The notes beneath the pieces are model-generated. The model had not been told where the DNA came from and did no database searches. It saw only the letters and a list, made by a program, of their open reading frames with translations. 64,000 nucleotides of DNA from Ophioderma brevispina (taxonomy: Eukaryota; Echinodermata; Ophiuroidea; Amphilepidida; Ophiodermatidae): contig JAMKCH010036026.1 in NCBI GenBank assembly GCA_023653785.1, positions 62,001 to 126,000 on the forward strand, read 5' to 3'. Below, piece after piece: positions 36,136 through 47,389 of the stretch (within the stretch, counting starts at the first letter, position 1; each line of letters begins with the position of its first letter). Position numbers and translations under genes: made by a program.

Positions 36136-36937
36136 ATAATACCTGGTATTACAAATGTTGACCTTTCTTGAATAACCAATGACCTTTAGGCCTATTTCCA
36201 AAATCTTGGAAAGGAAGCACCACACGCATGTGATCAAATGGACTTTTTTACTCCTGGTTACCTAAGGACTAATTTGAGCTATATTACATTAGATTTGGCG
36301 GCAGTTTAAGCATTTGAACCCCATAGTAACTTGGCCCCCTCGTAACACCCCCCGTGCAGCTGATTAAAAAACGTGTCCCCCTAGGAATGTTACTTATGGT
36401 CGCATAGAAGCTACCCAGATAGGGCACTTTTTATAGCATGAGATGTCATTTGGCTATGGAATAGTAGGGTTTGCCCCCTCCCTATCTATATTTCAAGATA
36501 AAATAAGGATTTGGTTTTGAGTAGTTAAGTTGCATTTGAGAGAGGAGAGAGCGCCATATTATGTAATGTGGGTATATATTAACGGAGCCTGCACTTTTTT
36601 GACAGCAAAGTTTTCCATATGAAGTCATGCCCGTACGCAAGCCAATTCAGCCTCAGCATTGCAACAAGTTGAACAACAACAGCTAATTTTAAATCAACAA
36701 ATCACGGCGCGTGGAACCATCCAAACAGTGATCGCGCGTATGTTAGTGCTTCCACTGCAGCACACGCGTTAGCAATGGTAAAACACTGCGAAAAGGATAA
36801 AATAAACTCCTAGACATATTATAACAATTGAATAATTCCTGCCTATTTGGTGGTAATCAAAGTATAGAATTAAAAAAATCAAACAAAAAAATTATTACCA
36901 TGCATGGTAGTTTTTCAGTATGAGCTATAGAGAGTCG

Positions 36938-37383
36938 TAATAGACCATTTGCACGATCCCCATAATGCATCTCGTATTGTGCCCATTTCCATCCGGGAAC
37001 TTGTACCAGCCTCAAGTGACTAAAAACATACGGTTACGAGCCTAAAGAAAATACTAGAAAACTTACCCTATCTGTGACGTTGCACTATAGTTGTGTAATC
37101 GTCCGGCAGATGACAAGTAGGGCACAGTTACGATCGAAAATATCACTTTTTGTCGTGAATTTCAACACCAGTGCCTTGATTGTTTTTTGTTCCTTTGATA
37201 TTCTTCTACATTTTTGTAAGATTAACTTCACGTGAAAAGGTACTTTGTATTGTAATTTTAGGCACTGTTCGGCGACGCGAACGAACACAAATTTTCTTGT
37301 AAACATGAACTGTGGTACAAGTTCCCGGATGGAAATGGGCACAATACGAGATGCATTTCGGGGATCGTGCAAATGGTCTATTA
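36938..37383. mobile_element. MITE with long (about 65-bp) terminal inverted repeats
   Basis: TAATAGACCATTTGCACGAT on the left and ATCGTGCAAATGGTCTATTA on the right are perfect inverted copies. The match continues with one or two gaps through CATCTCGTATTGTGCCCATT and CCATCCGGGAACTTGTACCA. TA at both edges would fit a Tc1/mariner-type target. The 107- and 106-codon minus frames lie in this element and are spurious. Confidence 0.85.
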
Positions 37384-37749
37384 GCTTGGGAAAACTGAAG
37401 TCTGACATTGTGATAAGAATGCTTTTGCAGTTCTAATATGAGAACATTATGAGAAAATTCAGCTTCAGAACATTGATTAGATTTTGTTTTCAGAACATTG
37501 ACAGCTGGCCTCAGCCTAGCAAACAAACTTTCAATGTTTATTAACTTATTGACATGGACTGTATGCTTGCTTACCAGTGTGTGTAAAATTGTACAAAATG
37601 TTTTTATGATGAAAATTTAACAGGATGAAATTCCTGTAGATGGAGTTAGTGGAGCATAAAGCCATCATATTGTGTTCAGAAAATGTTGTCATGGAGTATT
37701 AATGAGAGAGGCATCACATATTTTTTCAGTGAAAAACTGATCAGAACAA

Positions 37750-39447
37750 TTAATACTACTGTCCATTCAATCAGCTTAGACCCTTGGTTTTTAATTAATA
37801 TTAGAGAAGGTATTAGTGTCGGGAAAAAATCGTGAAAGAAAAGTCGGTATTCATCTAATTACCCAACAAGATTTTGAAGGTGCATGCTGAAAAGTATTTC
37901 TTCGCACCCAATTCTATTTCATTTCTGCGATTTTTGGCCATCAATCGGCAAGGAATCGGAATCAGCCAAATATTCATAATGAGAATAAACTTTTTCAGGA
38001 ATGTTCCATTTATAAGATAGGTGTGTAAAACATTGCATTGCTCTTTGACAGTAGAAGACATTGATCGATATCATCAACAATGCTTGTAATGTATAAATAG
38101 CGTCTATTTTATTCCCGGGATTTTTAATGTAGTCAATCATTGCCCTGATCAACTGTTATTGTTGTGTTTATAGATGAGTTTGACATCAAAGTTGAAAAAA
38201 AAAAAAAGAAAAACAAATGAACTAGACCCTCAGGTTTACTGCGTGATCGCGGTTGAGGACATACATCAGCACAGCACTATGCCATGGGCTATTTATTACG
38301 ATTGAGCACAACTTTTAAAATACAAGCCCTAAGGGCTCACAAATACCACCGAGAAGCGCTTTGTTTTCTTGTCCAGCGGTGATATCACATGCACATTTGT
38401 GTATACAAAAATATGTCGCTTCAACTTTCAAAGAACTAAAATACAACACATCTTTGTATTATGTCCTTTAAAGGAAATATGTCATGATTCTGAATATTTG
38501 GAAAATTTGGTCTGGATGGAAATGAAGTAACTTAGATAATATAAATCAAAATAAGTTGAAAATTGTCCACATTTGTTGAGTATTTTGGCCCTTGTAATTT
38601 CCCGCCAATATCTTACTCGAAAACGATTCCGACAAATCCACATCGCGGCAAATGGTGAACCGTCAAAGTGATGACCATCCATAATTTACGTCGTTTGTGA
38701 CCAGTCATACGCAGTGTTGCCCTTCAACTAATAATTAACCACAACAAAATGAAACAAAATATGTCTTCTCTAACTTTTTTTCTAATTTTATTATTACTTT
38801 CATTAATCCATCAATCTTACAGTGTCAGCAATAACAATTCGAGTAAAACACAATGTTTTGGTCATCAACTTTGACGTCACGAGGAGAGCAAAATTGGGCG
38901 CTTTTGATCAATGAAGCCTTGACGAAAAATCCTCCGCGTTTTTCTTCGTGTGTCAAAAAGCAAAAATTAAATGCCCTCATTTGTTTTAATTTTCCACAAA
39001 TTGTATTATTTTTTCGTGAATTCGTGATGTTATGTAAATATTTTATGAATGTAATTCAAACTGAGCTTGACAAAAATCGTGACATATTTCCTTAAGAGAC
39101 GATGATACACTATGAGCAGGTCACTGTCGGACCACGTAAAGGTATTCTGGTCCGCCGATATTGTAAGCATGGTATCCTAATCGATAGTCGCTTCCTACCT
39201 AGTAGGTATAATACCGACGACCATCTCACACGTCATTTGTTAATGGTACCAGATGCCGTTGTTGAACAGATCATTTGCACATTTGAGGGGAAAAAGGGTC
39301 AAATTTCAATAGATTGGTAGGTAAAATTCCATTCATCTGTTTTGAAATTAAAAATCTTGTTGGTTAATTGTCAGGATACAAACTTTCTACCTTCTTAATA
39401 TTAATTTAAAACCGAGGGTCTAAGCTAATTGAATGGACCGTAGTTAA
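37750..39447. mobile_element. TTAA-flanked element L with about 60-bp inverted ends, interrupted by G1
   Basis: Left: TTAATACTACTGTCCATTC, then AGCTTAGACCCTTGGTTTTT and AATTAATATTA. Right (inverted): TAATATTAATTTAAAACCG, AGGGTCTAAGCTAATTG and AATGGACCGTAG plus TTAA. Without the G1 insertion the element is about 1.07 kb. Its ends differ from those of the AGG-type families. No transposase frame is seen; the 77-, 80- and 72-codon frames are not recognisable. Confidence 0.8.
38468..39095 (+). mobile_element. TTAA MITE, family G, copy G1, nested in L
   Basis: Left TTAA plus AGGAAATATGTCATGATT; right CGTGACATATTTCC plus TTAA. It is inverted relative to G2 (44157-44805), with which it aligns end to end: TGGACAATTTTCAACTTATT, GATGTGGATTTGTCGGAA-like, AAAGCGCCCAATTTTG and CATTGTGTTTT. 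T2/Kolobok-type by target and AGG start. Confidence 0.88.
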
Positions 39448-40146
39448 CAATTTGAGCCAAATGTCTGTTCAAACTTATACAGCTAAATTCCAAGAAATAC
39501 TTCAACATAATTTTTTTATTTATCATCTGATTTATCTGAAGCAGGATTCGGTTTCCACTTAACAATTGTTTGGTAATTTTGTCCAAATGGGACAGAAATT
39601 ACCACATGGTGCCCGCATGGGTTACTGAAACATAAACATTGTCAATACTTTGTCTCGTCTCTGAAGTATGAAGTACGACGCGCAACGTGTCTACCCAGTG
39701 CCGCCTTTCAGCTGCAGGCGCGCTTGTAACATACCCGCGCTGCGCGTTGAAAGTCAGGTTCAATGTATACCCCGCCTTTTTTTTCCGCGCTTTATTTCTT
39801 CATTACTTCCGAGCTGGACAGAGTATAGTGCCAAAACGGTATCGTGGAATCAACTTGAATTTTTGGAAATGCTAAAATCATGGAATGAACCTTCATAAAA
39901 AAAATTTAAAAATCTGCCCATTTCATACCATATTCAATTTCGGACTTCATTAATATGCATATAATGATGTATGTAGAATATGTAACATTTGAAAAGAATG
40001 ATTAAAATAAAAACCTAGGTGATGAAATAAGAAATTTTGTAACAATGAAAAACTTAAGGTACCGACGCTGAGGTCAAGAATGTTTCCCACTGTCATTCCG
40101 TTATTGTGCAATTATCCCTCAATTAGGCAGGTGGGACATAATTACA

Positions 40147-40482
40147 TTAAAGTGCATTTCGTGATTTCCAGCACCTTCTGTTTTATTCATTGTTTCACTA
40201 GATAGCCGTTGAGAATGAATGAAGTTTATCACAAATTTGAGTTGATCCCATCTTGCGTTTTTGTGTTATGAGCAATTGCGTGTTTACCACGGCCCCATAG
40301 GGCTATAATTTACGGACAGAAAATCCAAAATTGTGAATTTCCTCACAGGGTACGAACCAAATTTGCACGTAAGATTAGGTACATGTGGATTACTAAGCTA
40401 ACCGGTTTCAGATGATATAAAAATCTCAACTTTTTTAGGTAAGTCGCGGGGACGAGGGTGTGATCATGAATGCCCCCCTTTA
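40147..40482. mobile_element. TTAA MITE, family A, copy A4
   Basis: TTAA plus AGTGCATTTCGTGATT on the left; GATCATGAATGCCCCCCT plus TTAA on the right. The interior matches A3: TTTCACTAGATAGC, GCCCCATAGGGCTATAATTT, AAATTGTGAATTTCCTC, AGATGATATAAAAATCTCAA. Confidence 0.85.
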
Positions 40483-41901
40483 AGAAGTGCTTGTCCTATC
40501 TGGGTGAAATTATTTGTTTGTCATGATGAGATTACCTGTCCGAAAGTAAAATAGTCCTGACCATAGTATGCCTGCATTTCTCAAGCATCACCTGTCCCAT
40601 TCTAATAACATGATGATAGATGATGACAAACATTGCAATTTCATTGTTTTTTAAGCCTTTGAATGGATTATGTGCCGGCAAAATCAAGCTTCATTTTAAA
40701 TCATGCCTGGAGGCCAGACGATGTCGCGTTTCATCCACAAAAGGTTAAAGCAATTTACCAACAATTTTTTTTTTCTGCTGTAGTTATCGTGTCATGAACT
40801 ACCCATTTCATTCAATGTTAGGAGGTGCCGCTTGGGCTTTTTATGGGGTACGTGAAATGCAACAAAGTCCATAATTGGACATAACTTTCCATAATAGCTT
40901 GTGCAACCAAACTTGCTCATCATGTAGGCCTCCTCATTGCATTCAATGCCCTGGGATATGCCATTGAGTCTGTAGAGGGTGTAGGGTTGAAGAAAAGTCA
41001 ACAAAATCAGCAATTGAGACAAGGGCATATTTTCTTAGGTAACTATAGCTTAAGCTTAAAAAAATTGGTTATGATTAAGTCATTCAAGTACACTACCTAC
41101 AGTGACCCAATATTATGCAGTGTTCCCAAATCAGTCATGGCCTTGAGGAGGATGCTCCCTTGAGTACGTCAGACAACTCCCTAATTACCAACAGTAAATA
41201 GGGGTTTTACCAAGTTTTATTTCAGTAAGGGTACTAAATCACTTTGGACCAGTTGATTTGATGTGGCCTATCCAGAAAAAAGTCAAGACTTTCCATTTTT
41301 TATTCTACGACACATTAAAGTTCTAATTAAATTTCTTTCCCTTTGCTACATTAGAAAAAATGTTATGTTTAGAGGTTATGGCTGAATGAATTTGTAGCTT
41401 CGAGTGCATTGACAAAGAAAATCAATGCACGCACGCTCAGCTTAACGACCATAAACAGCACAAGCCCCGCAGGGGTGTGTGTGCCAAATTTTATTATGAG
41501 TGTGGTCAAACTGAAGCAAATGCATCCATTTTTTTTGGCAATGCATGAGAAACTAAATATTTGCAGACATAAACCTAATTCATAACGTACTACTACAGCA
41601 AACACCTGGGGCAGACACTTTACAAAAAAAAAACCGAAATATATATGTCATGATTGAAAATCCAATGCGTAATGTTTCTAATGCAAATTATGCACAAACC
41701 CAACCCACAAAATGAATCAAATCTAACTCATGCATAAATGTTCTAAGCACCAGCCACAGATGCTCATTAAAATGCACAGCAATGACAAATATCAGTACAT
41801 GATTTTTTGTTCCAAATCATATTATTTTCTGGGTAATAATAGTTTATGAAATGGTACAATGTATATGATTGAGTTGGGTTTGGAAGGGCCTTAGACATCT
41901 T

Positions 41902-42174
41902 AGGGAGCGGGTAATTATTTATTATCGGGGGGGGAATGGAGGATTTCAACTTTTTTTCGGCAAAAAACATGTTCGCGTTCCCCCCTCGCTTCTGTTTCAA
42001 AAAATTTCACATCCCCCCTTGATCATGCTGATTCCCCATTTAAAAGTCATGTTCCCCATCTCTCCGTTGATGAAAAATTTAAGTTCCCCATTTCTCTTAC
42101 AAAAATTTTTCGGGTTCCCCATCAAATCTCCAATTCCCCCCCCCTCCACCCGCGTAAATAATGACCCCTCCCTT
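41902..42174. mobile_element. MITE with G-rich/C-rich inverted ends
   Basis: Left AGGGAGCGGGTAATTATTTA followed by a G run and AATGGAGG. Right CTCCACCCGCGTAAATAATG then ACCCCTCCCTT. The two are inverted copies. The interior has five irregular GTTCCCCAT-type units. A 103-codon frame crossing it is spurious. Single copy in this window. Confidence 0.65.
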
Positions 42175-42283
42175 ATGTAATAATAACAGAGGATAATGAG
42201 GAAAGTGATTTAGTTACTGTCCGCTGCTATAGATACGAATGGGTATAATGCATTGCCACCCTTTGCACCTATCTGAGATTGTA

Positions 42284-42324
42284 TCATGTACTTTATTATG
42301 TTAACGGAATAAAGTACATGGTAC
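42284..42324. repeat. Short hairpin
   Basis: ATCATGTACTTTATT and its inverted partner AATAAAGTACATGGT are separated by about 10 nt. Confidence 0.6.
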
Positions 42325-42811
42325 AAAGTGAGAATGCGGAAGGGTATAATGTAATTATGCCCATAATTATTAAGAGTAAAGCATGACAGAAAACAATCTA
42401 TAAATGTCGAGATGCAGGCCTCTAGATGTGCCTATGTTCGGAAACATGAACATGTTCGTACATGAAGGAAGGATAAACCTTGCGAATGTTGAGTAATAAA
42501 ATAATGGAAGAAACTGTATTCTATTACTGTAAAACCAAAAAAAAGGAAACCACATGATTGCGGATATCAACATCCACCTGGCTATTACAGTTAAGCAAGT
42601 TATTAGAAGGATGCTGTCATGGAACGGTGAATATGCTGTTAAATGCAGATAGTTAAAATTTAAAGGGTTCAGTGTTTTATTAATTTAATTGTAATTGGAG
42701 TTATTTTTAGAACTGAAGTACACTCTTTGATGGAATGTTTGAACCCACAGTCAACATTGGTGACATTTTGTCGAAAATGTTGTACACTGGCTTGTCCCCA
42801 TTCCAAAGGAC

Positions 42812-43170
42812 TTGAGGGGGTGGCCCGATTTAATTATCTAGGTTTTCATCGTGATTGGATGACCTTTACCCCAAAACTCCATCTGTAAATTTTGCGGTTA
42901 TATTTCAAATCCATTTTTGATGTAAAGCTAAAATTATGATTTCGTGAGGCCCATAGAGTATTGTGCTAAAATAAATTGGTTCAACCAAAATGGGACCACA
43001 TTTTCACTATAACATCAATCCATGAACGAACATATTTTAGTCCTCAAGATTTCACAGGGTAAATGAGGTGAAAACATAGTAGCTGTCTTCAGACACTAAA
43101 AATTATGTAACACTTTTGATAAAATCTGGGTTTCGGGACAAGGCTATTAGCAAGTCCGAGACATGGATCT
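42812..43170 (+). mobile_element. TTAA MITE, family B, copy B3 (degenerate ends)
   Basis: GGGGGTGGCCCGATTTAA at the left matches the outer end of B1. GATTTCACAGGGTAAATGAG, ATAAAATCTGGGTTTC and GGCTATTAGCAAGTCCGA match B2. The left target is TTGA; the right end is eroded. Confidence 0.75.
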
Positions 43171-43486
43171 AAAACATCGGCTTCTGTGCCAATTCTGGGC
43201 AGTATTTTGATACAGGAATCTGTAAGGAGAAAAATGTAGATGTTTAACCTTACATTATCACTGAAAAAAGTCATATTTGTGGATTTTGTGAAATTGTCAA
43301 TTCATAAAAATGTAATGATTTGTTTGTCCTTTGACTCATGCCTTTTGTGAAATTTGCCATTTGGGTCATTATGTGAAGGTGGCACAAATAAGGTGACATG
43401 AAATGGAATTATTTTGAAAACTGTAACTGTAATGCCTTAATGTAAAATTGTGTAGCCTTGTAATTCATTTGTAGGAGCAGGTGATA

Positions 43487-43765
43487 TTAAAGGGACACAA
43501 CAAGATTTTCTCAGGGATATCAAATGTCCTAATTTGTACTTGATTGGTTTTAGAACAGAGGCGTAAAGGACACGACCGCAGTAGAGAGAATACCAAAAAT
43601 CTAAGTTTGTGAAGTTGTATGCTAATTGGCATCTTTATTGCACAAAGATGGTGTTTAAGCTTATTACTTTCAGGGTGATTTAATCCATCAATAATATGCA
43701 AAGAAAACTTTGGTTTAAAACCAAATGGGGACACACTTATAACAAATGTCCTTGTGTCCCTTTAA
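43487..43765. mobile_element. TTAA MITE, family E
   Basis: TTAA plus AGGGACACAACAAG on the left; CCTTGTGTCCCT plus TTAA on the right. Length is 279 bp including both TTAA. The right TTAA is the left boundary of the next element, F1. The AGGGACACAA terminus also occurs at the right end of F1, so E and F may belong to one family. Confidence 0.82.
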
Positions 43766-44160
43766 AGAAGTGTTCAAAATAGCTCATAACTCCTAATTTC
43801 CCTCCAAAGAATGCAGGCGGTGGCGGCCAAGCCTCATTAAGTATAGCAACTCACCAAAATGTCAAAGAAATTACAGCAATACGGAGTGCAACCACAAACC
43901 ACTTTTGTTGCGTTGAGTGGGGGGGGGGGGGGGGGTCTGTCATGGGTGTTCCCATGACCCCAAATACGACCTCGTCCTCGTTCGTTATTCATACGAAAAA
44001 AGTCAGAAATAACCCTTCCAGTGGAGTTGATTCTTCAACTCAACGGTTTTGGAATAAGAAAATATCCTTGACAACATATAAGAAATCAGAATTTTCTTCA
44101 AGATTCACTTTTACGTGTTTAAACCAATGGCGACGTCTGAAAGACATTGTGTCCCTTTAA
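43762..44160 (+). mobile_element. Family F element, copy F1
   Basis: Runs from TTAAAGAAGTGTTCAAAATA to GACATTGTGTCCCT plus TTAA. The core matches F2 (reverse) and F3: GGCGGTGGCGGCCAAGCC, CATGGGTGTTCCCATGACC, CGACCTCGTCCTCGTTCG, CAATGGCGACGTCTGA. It contains a G run of about 17 near 43919-43935. Left and right ends are not inverted copies, so the left end may belong to other sequence. Confidence 0.7.
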
Positions 44161-44805
44161 AGGAAAATATGTCAAGATTTTTGTTCAAGCTCAGTTTGAC
44201 GTACATTCATTAAAAATATATGTACAGGGACATACAAATTCCCGAAAAATAATACAATTTGATGTAAAAATTAACAAAATAGAAGCATTTTATTTTTGCT
44301 TTTTGGACATACGAAGAAAACGGACGGAATTTTCGCCACGGCTTCATCGATCAAAAGCGCCCAATTTTGTCTCCTCGGGACGTCAAAGTGATGACCAAAA
44401 CATTGTGTTGGCTCGAATTGTTATTGCTGACACTGTAATATTGATGGATTAATGAAAGTAATAATAAAATTAGAAATTTATTATTTTATTAAATTATATG
44501 AATAGTTTGTTTCATTTTAATTTTGTTGTTGTTTAATTATTATTGAAGTGGCAACACTGCGATATGATGGTTACAACGACGTAAAGTCATGGATGGTCAC
44601 AACTTGACGTACCCATTTGCCTGCGATGTGGATTTTGTCGGAACGTTTTAGAGTAAGCTATTGGGCGGAAAATTTAAAGGGCAAACTACTCACAAATGTG
44701 GACAATTTTCAACTTATTTTGATTATATGTAATCTAAGTTACTTATAGCTTTCCATCCATACCAAAATTTTCAAATATTCAGAAATCATGACATATTTCC
44801 TTTAA
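44157..44805 (-). mobile_element. TTAA MITE, family G, copy G2
   Basis: TTAA plus AGGAAAATATGTCAAGA on the left; TCATGACATATTTCCT plus TTAA on the right. It is an end-to-end inverted match to G1, 5 kb upstream. Its left TTAA is also the right TTAA of F1. The 101-codon frame at 44147-44452 is spurious. Confidence 0.88.
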
Positions 44806-45664
44806 AGAAGGTTCAAAATAGCTTCAGCTAACTAACAATTTCCTCCATAAGATGGGAACTCCGCTTGTGATCAATTCTGTCAGACGCATGCACTTAGCAT
44901 TAGCAAATTTATGTGCTTTAGAGTCAGTGACGGAGGACTTCACCGCCACTCATCCCAAGGTAGTTTTTTGGTAAAGAGCAAAATCTGGAACCAAGGCACA
45001 TCGATGATGTGACTTAAGTTTGTACAAAGTGATTGGGGAGCCTACATGTACATAGCACTTTAAGTTTGGTAAGCGGTACACAATTGTTAGTAAATGTACC
45101 TATTTGCTATTTGTACGGGGAAAAAGCAACTTGTACAGGAAGTGGGCTCAACATGCTGCGGGCGTGTGACATGGGCTAGCAGACCTCGTTCATCAACATC
45201 TTAAGTCTCTGAAGATTTGAAGATAGGGGGACCCACAAAAGATCGGCCAGCCCAAGGGCCATAAGGGGTTCGGAAGGTCAGGAGCGGTGTGGTGTTCGTA
45301 ATTCCTTGCTCCCAGGACTTTCCCGGTTTGTGACGCTGCTGGAGTCTCAACATTAGTGTGGTAGCGAGTGTCATTCATTCTATTTTAAGAGCCATGAAGA
45401 AAATCAATAGCGTTTGGACGGTACTCAATCGACTGGTTCAGGGGGTTGAAAATTACAGCCAGGTGGATTTTCGTATACACATCGGAGGCAGTTATAAAAT
45501 GCATTTGCAGAGCAACTGCAGGGAAAATCAATGATTGGACCTATTATTTTTGAAATATTGAGTGGTTCTTCTTTCCAACAATTACCTTATTAATAGTCAA
45601 ACTTGTAGTTTGCAACAAACTCTTATAAGAAATGTCTTCGGTAGTTTTTCATTGATATTTCCAG

Positions 45665-45877
45665 AGTGAGCCTGACTAACCAAAGGAAGAGTCCGACCAA
45701 AGAAGAACAACCTGTAGCCGAGGAAGAGCAACAAGCCAAGAAGAGAGAAGGCCGAGACAAGAGGCGTAAGTAAAGACGAGAAGAAAAGCCAGCAGAGGAA
45801 GGAAGAAGAAGAGGTTGATATAGACCTCACTGACCCAGACGTTGAGAAGGCCGCACTCAAGATCCGGGAGGATTAGG
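45665..45877 (+). pseudogene. Frame-broken acidic/IQ-type exon, paralogous to the exon at 60094
   Basis: A T-rich tract ending TTTCCAG precedes it and GTAAGA follows it, so both splice sites look good. Protein similarity survives only in pieces that switch frame: SEPD then PKEES, TKEEQPVAEEEQQAKK, KPAEE, and EEEEVDIDLTDPDVEKAALK followed by I. The last piece is nearly the same as VDIDLNDPEVAKAAIKI in the intact exon at 60094-60210. Just after it, the expected Q-AGF-RG of the IQ motif is lost and a stop (TAG, 45874) appears. A further stop follows the first four codons. At least four small indels are needed to explain the pattern. It is either a decaying duplicate exon or a real exon damaged by assembly indels. 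The long minus-strand frames across it are shadows. Confidence 0.65.
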
Positions 45878-46589
45878 GTAAGATGTGTTTGAGGGTGGAT
45901 GCAGTGGAAATAGTGGATCACGTGACCATGCTTAACACAGTAAAAGTGGGTTTTTTTTGTGGCTAAAATGTGTGCCTTTTGCTAGATTTTGACGTGTTTT
46001 TATATTGCACAATTTTAAGCTTCCTTAACAGGCGATGGCAGTCAAACCTCCTTCGCCCAGGGTTAGAAATTTGTGGAAAGGTGATGAAAGATCTATTTCG
46101 ATTTCTCGCCATCAAGATTTTCGAGAATCTTAAATTCTCAATTAAAGTGTGTATAAACTTACAAGGTTGCGAGAATCGACGTGATTCTCACAAATTTGTA
46201 CAGGAGATTCTGTGAAAATTGATTATCGATTCCGCCGAAACTTCTGACCCGATTCGTGGTAACAACTCCCCTTAATGAATCCAAAGCAGGAATGTCTATA
46301 CTTCATAAACTTCAAAGTACAAAGTACATTAACGATGCGCTGCGCAGAATTATCGCGCCTTACTTACTACAAAACGCGGTTATACACTCTTAGAGCGTCT
46401 AAACGGTGCTGTTAAGACACAGCGAGGGTTGTAGAAACAAAAAAAATCTATTACACTGCTACAAAAAATACTGGTCATATAGAGTCGACAATATACCAGG
46501 CAGTCCTTGTGAGACATGTGGGGAGTTTATGATTACTTTGTACTTATAGGGTGACAGAGTATAGCAATACTGATGGAAAACACAACCGA

Positions 46590-46830
46590 ATTGAAGGAAG
46601 CGCTTTGATGTGAGCGGTTATGGGTGTTCCAACCGGTTCCTATACAACCTCGTCCTTAAAACCGGTATTCATATTGGGAATATTAAAATAACCCTTAAAG
46701 TGGAGTAAACACGCAAACTCTGTTGGTTTCGGAATAGAAAATGTTGAAGAAAATATGAAAAAAATCCATATTTTTCTCAATGCTTAGTTTTTACATGTGT
46801 TAAAAACCCATGACGACATCTAAATTTGGA
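46590..46830 (+). mobile_element. Family F element, copy F3 (diverged)
   Basis: GGTTATGGGTGTTCC, ACAACCTCGTCCTTAAAACC, ATAACCCTTAAAGTGGAGTA, TTACATGTGTTAAAAACCCA and GACGACATCTAA align in order with F1. No ends are preserved. Confidence 0.65.
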
Positions 46831-46910
46831 ATTTTGGGGCTGACACTGCATGTTCTTATAACACATAGGCATTTACAAAAAATGACTATTACTCCAATGC
46901 AGTTATTTTT

Positions 46911-47385
46911 TGTGGGCCGCCAGCTATAGCTGGCGGACACTAGACAATTCTGTTGCTGCATGTGCTGTATGGGTGTGGTATGTGGGGGTTTTTCTGTGTT
47001 GTGTGTGTGGATGTGTGTGTCACAAAGTTAAGTGTTTTTTAAATCGACCTCAATTAAAGTTCAACTTCCAATGTGGAACCAAACTTCGGTTATGGGCAAA
47101 ATGGATCCCTCATATGTTGATGAAGGTCAAAGGTTCATGTTGAAAGGTCAAAAGGTCCATGTGAGGAGTTGAAAATGGGCTAAAAAATGTTAAAATCATC
47201 TAAATTGAAAATGGAAGTTCAAGTTGAACCAAACTTTTGTCATAGGTGAACAATGCGATCCCTCATATATTGATGAGATCAAAGGTCACATGCCAGGGTC
47301 AAGGTCCAGGGGGTGGGCCCACAGCTTATATTCTTTGAATATAGCGAGCGCGCAAGCCGAGAACCGGCGAAAGTTCTAGTTCACA
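46911..47385 (+). mobile_element. Palindrome-bounded family D element, Helitron-like candidate
   Basis: Starts with TGTGGGCC and a perfect 20-nt palindrome (46917-46936, CCGCCAGCTA and its complement). The body has two diverged copies of the segment CCAAACTT...GGATCCCTCATAT...GGTCAAAGG. The end carries GGGCCCACA and then the hairpin TATATTC-ttt-GAATATA (47327-47343), followed by GCGAGCGCGCAAGCCGAG and AAGTTCTAG. A terminal hairpin followed by CTAG and then T resembles a Helitron 3' end. The 5' TC is not shown. Short CT/GT-rich sequence around 46960-47020 is low complexity. Confidence 0.5.
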
Positions 47386-47389
47386 GTAT

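Noticed and set aside
45193..45378. 61-codon minus-strand frame with locally higher GC
   Set aside because: Considered as another retroelement coding scrap, but no motif could be matched.
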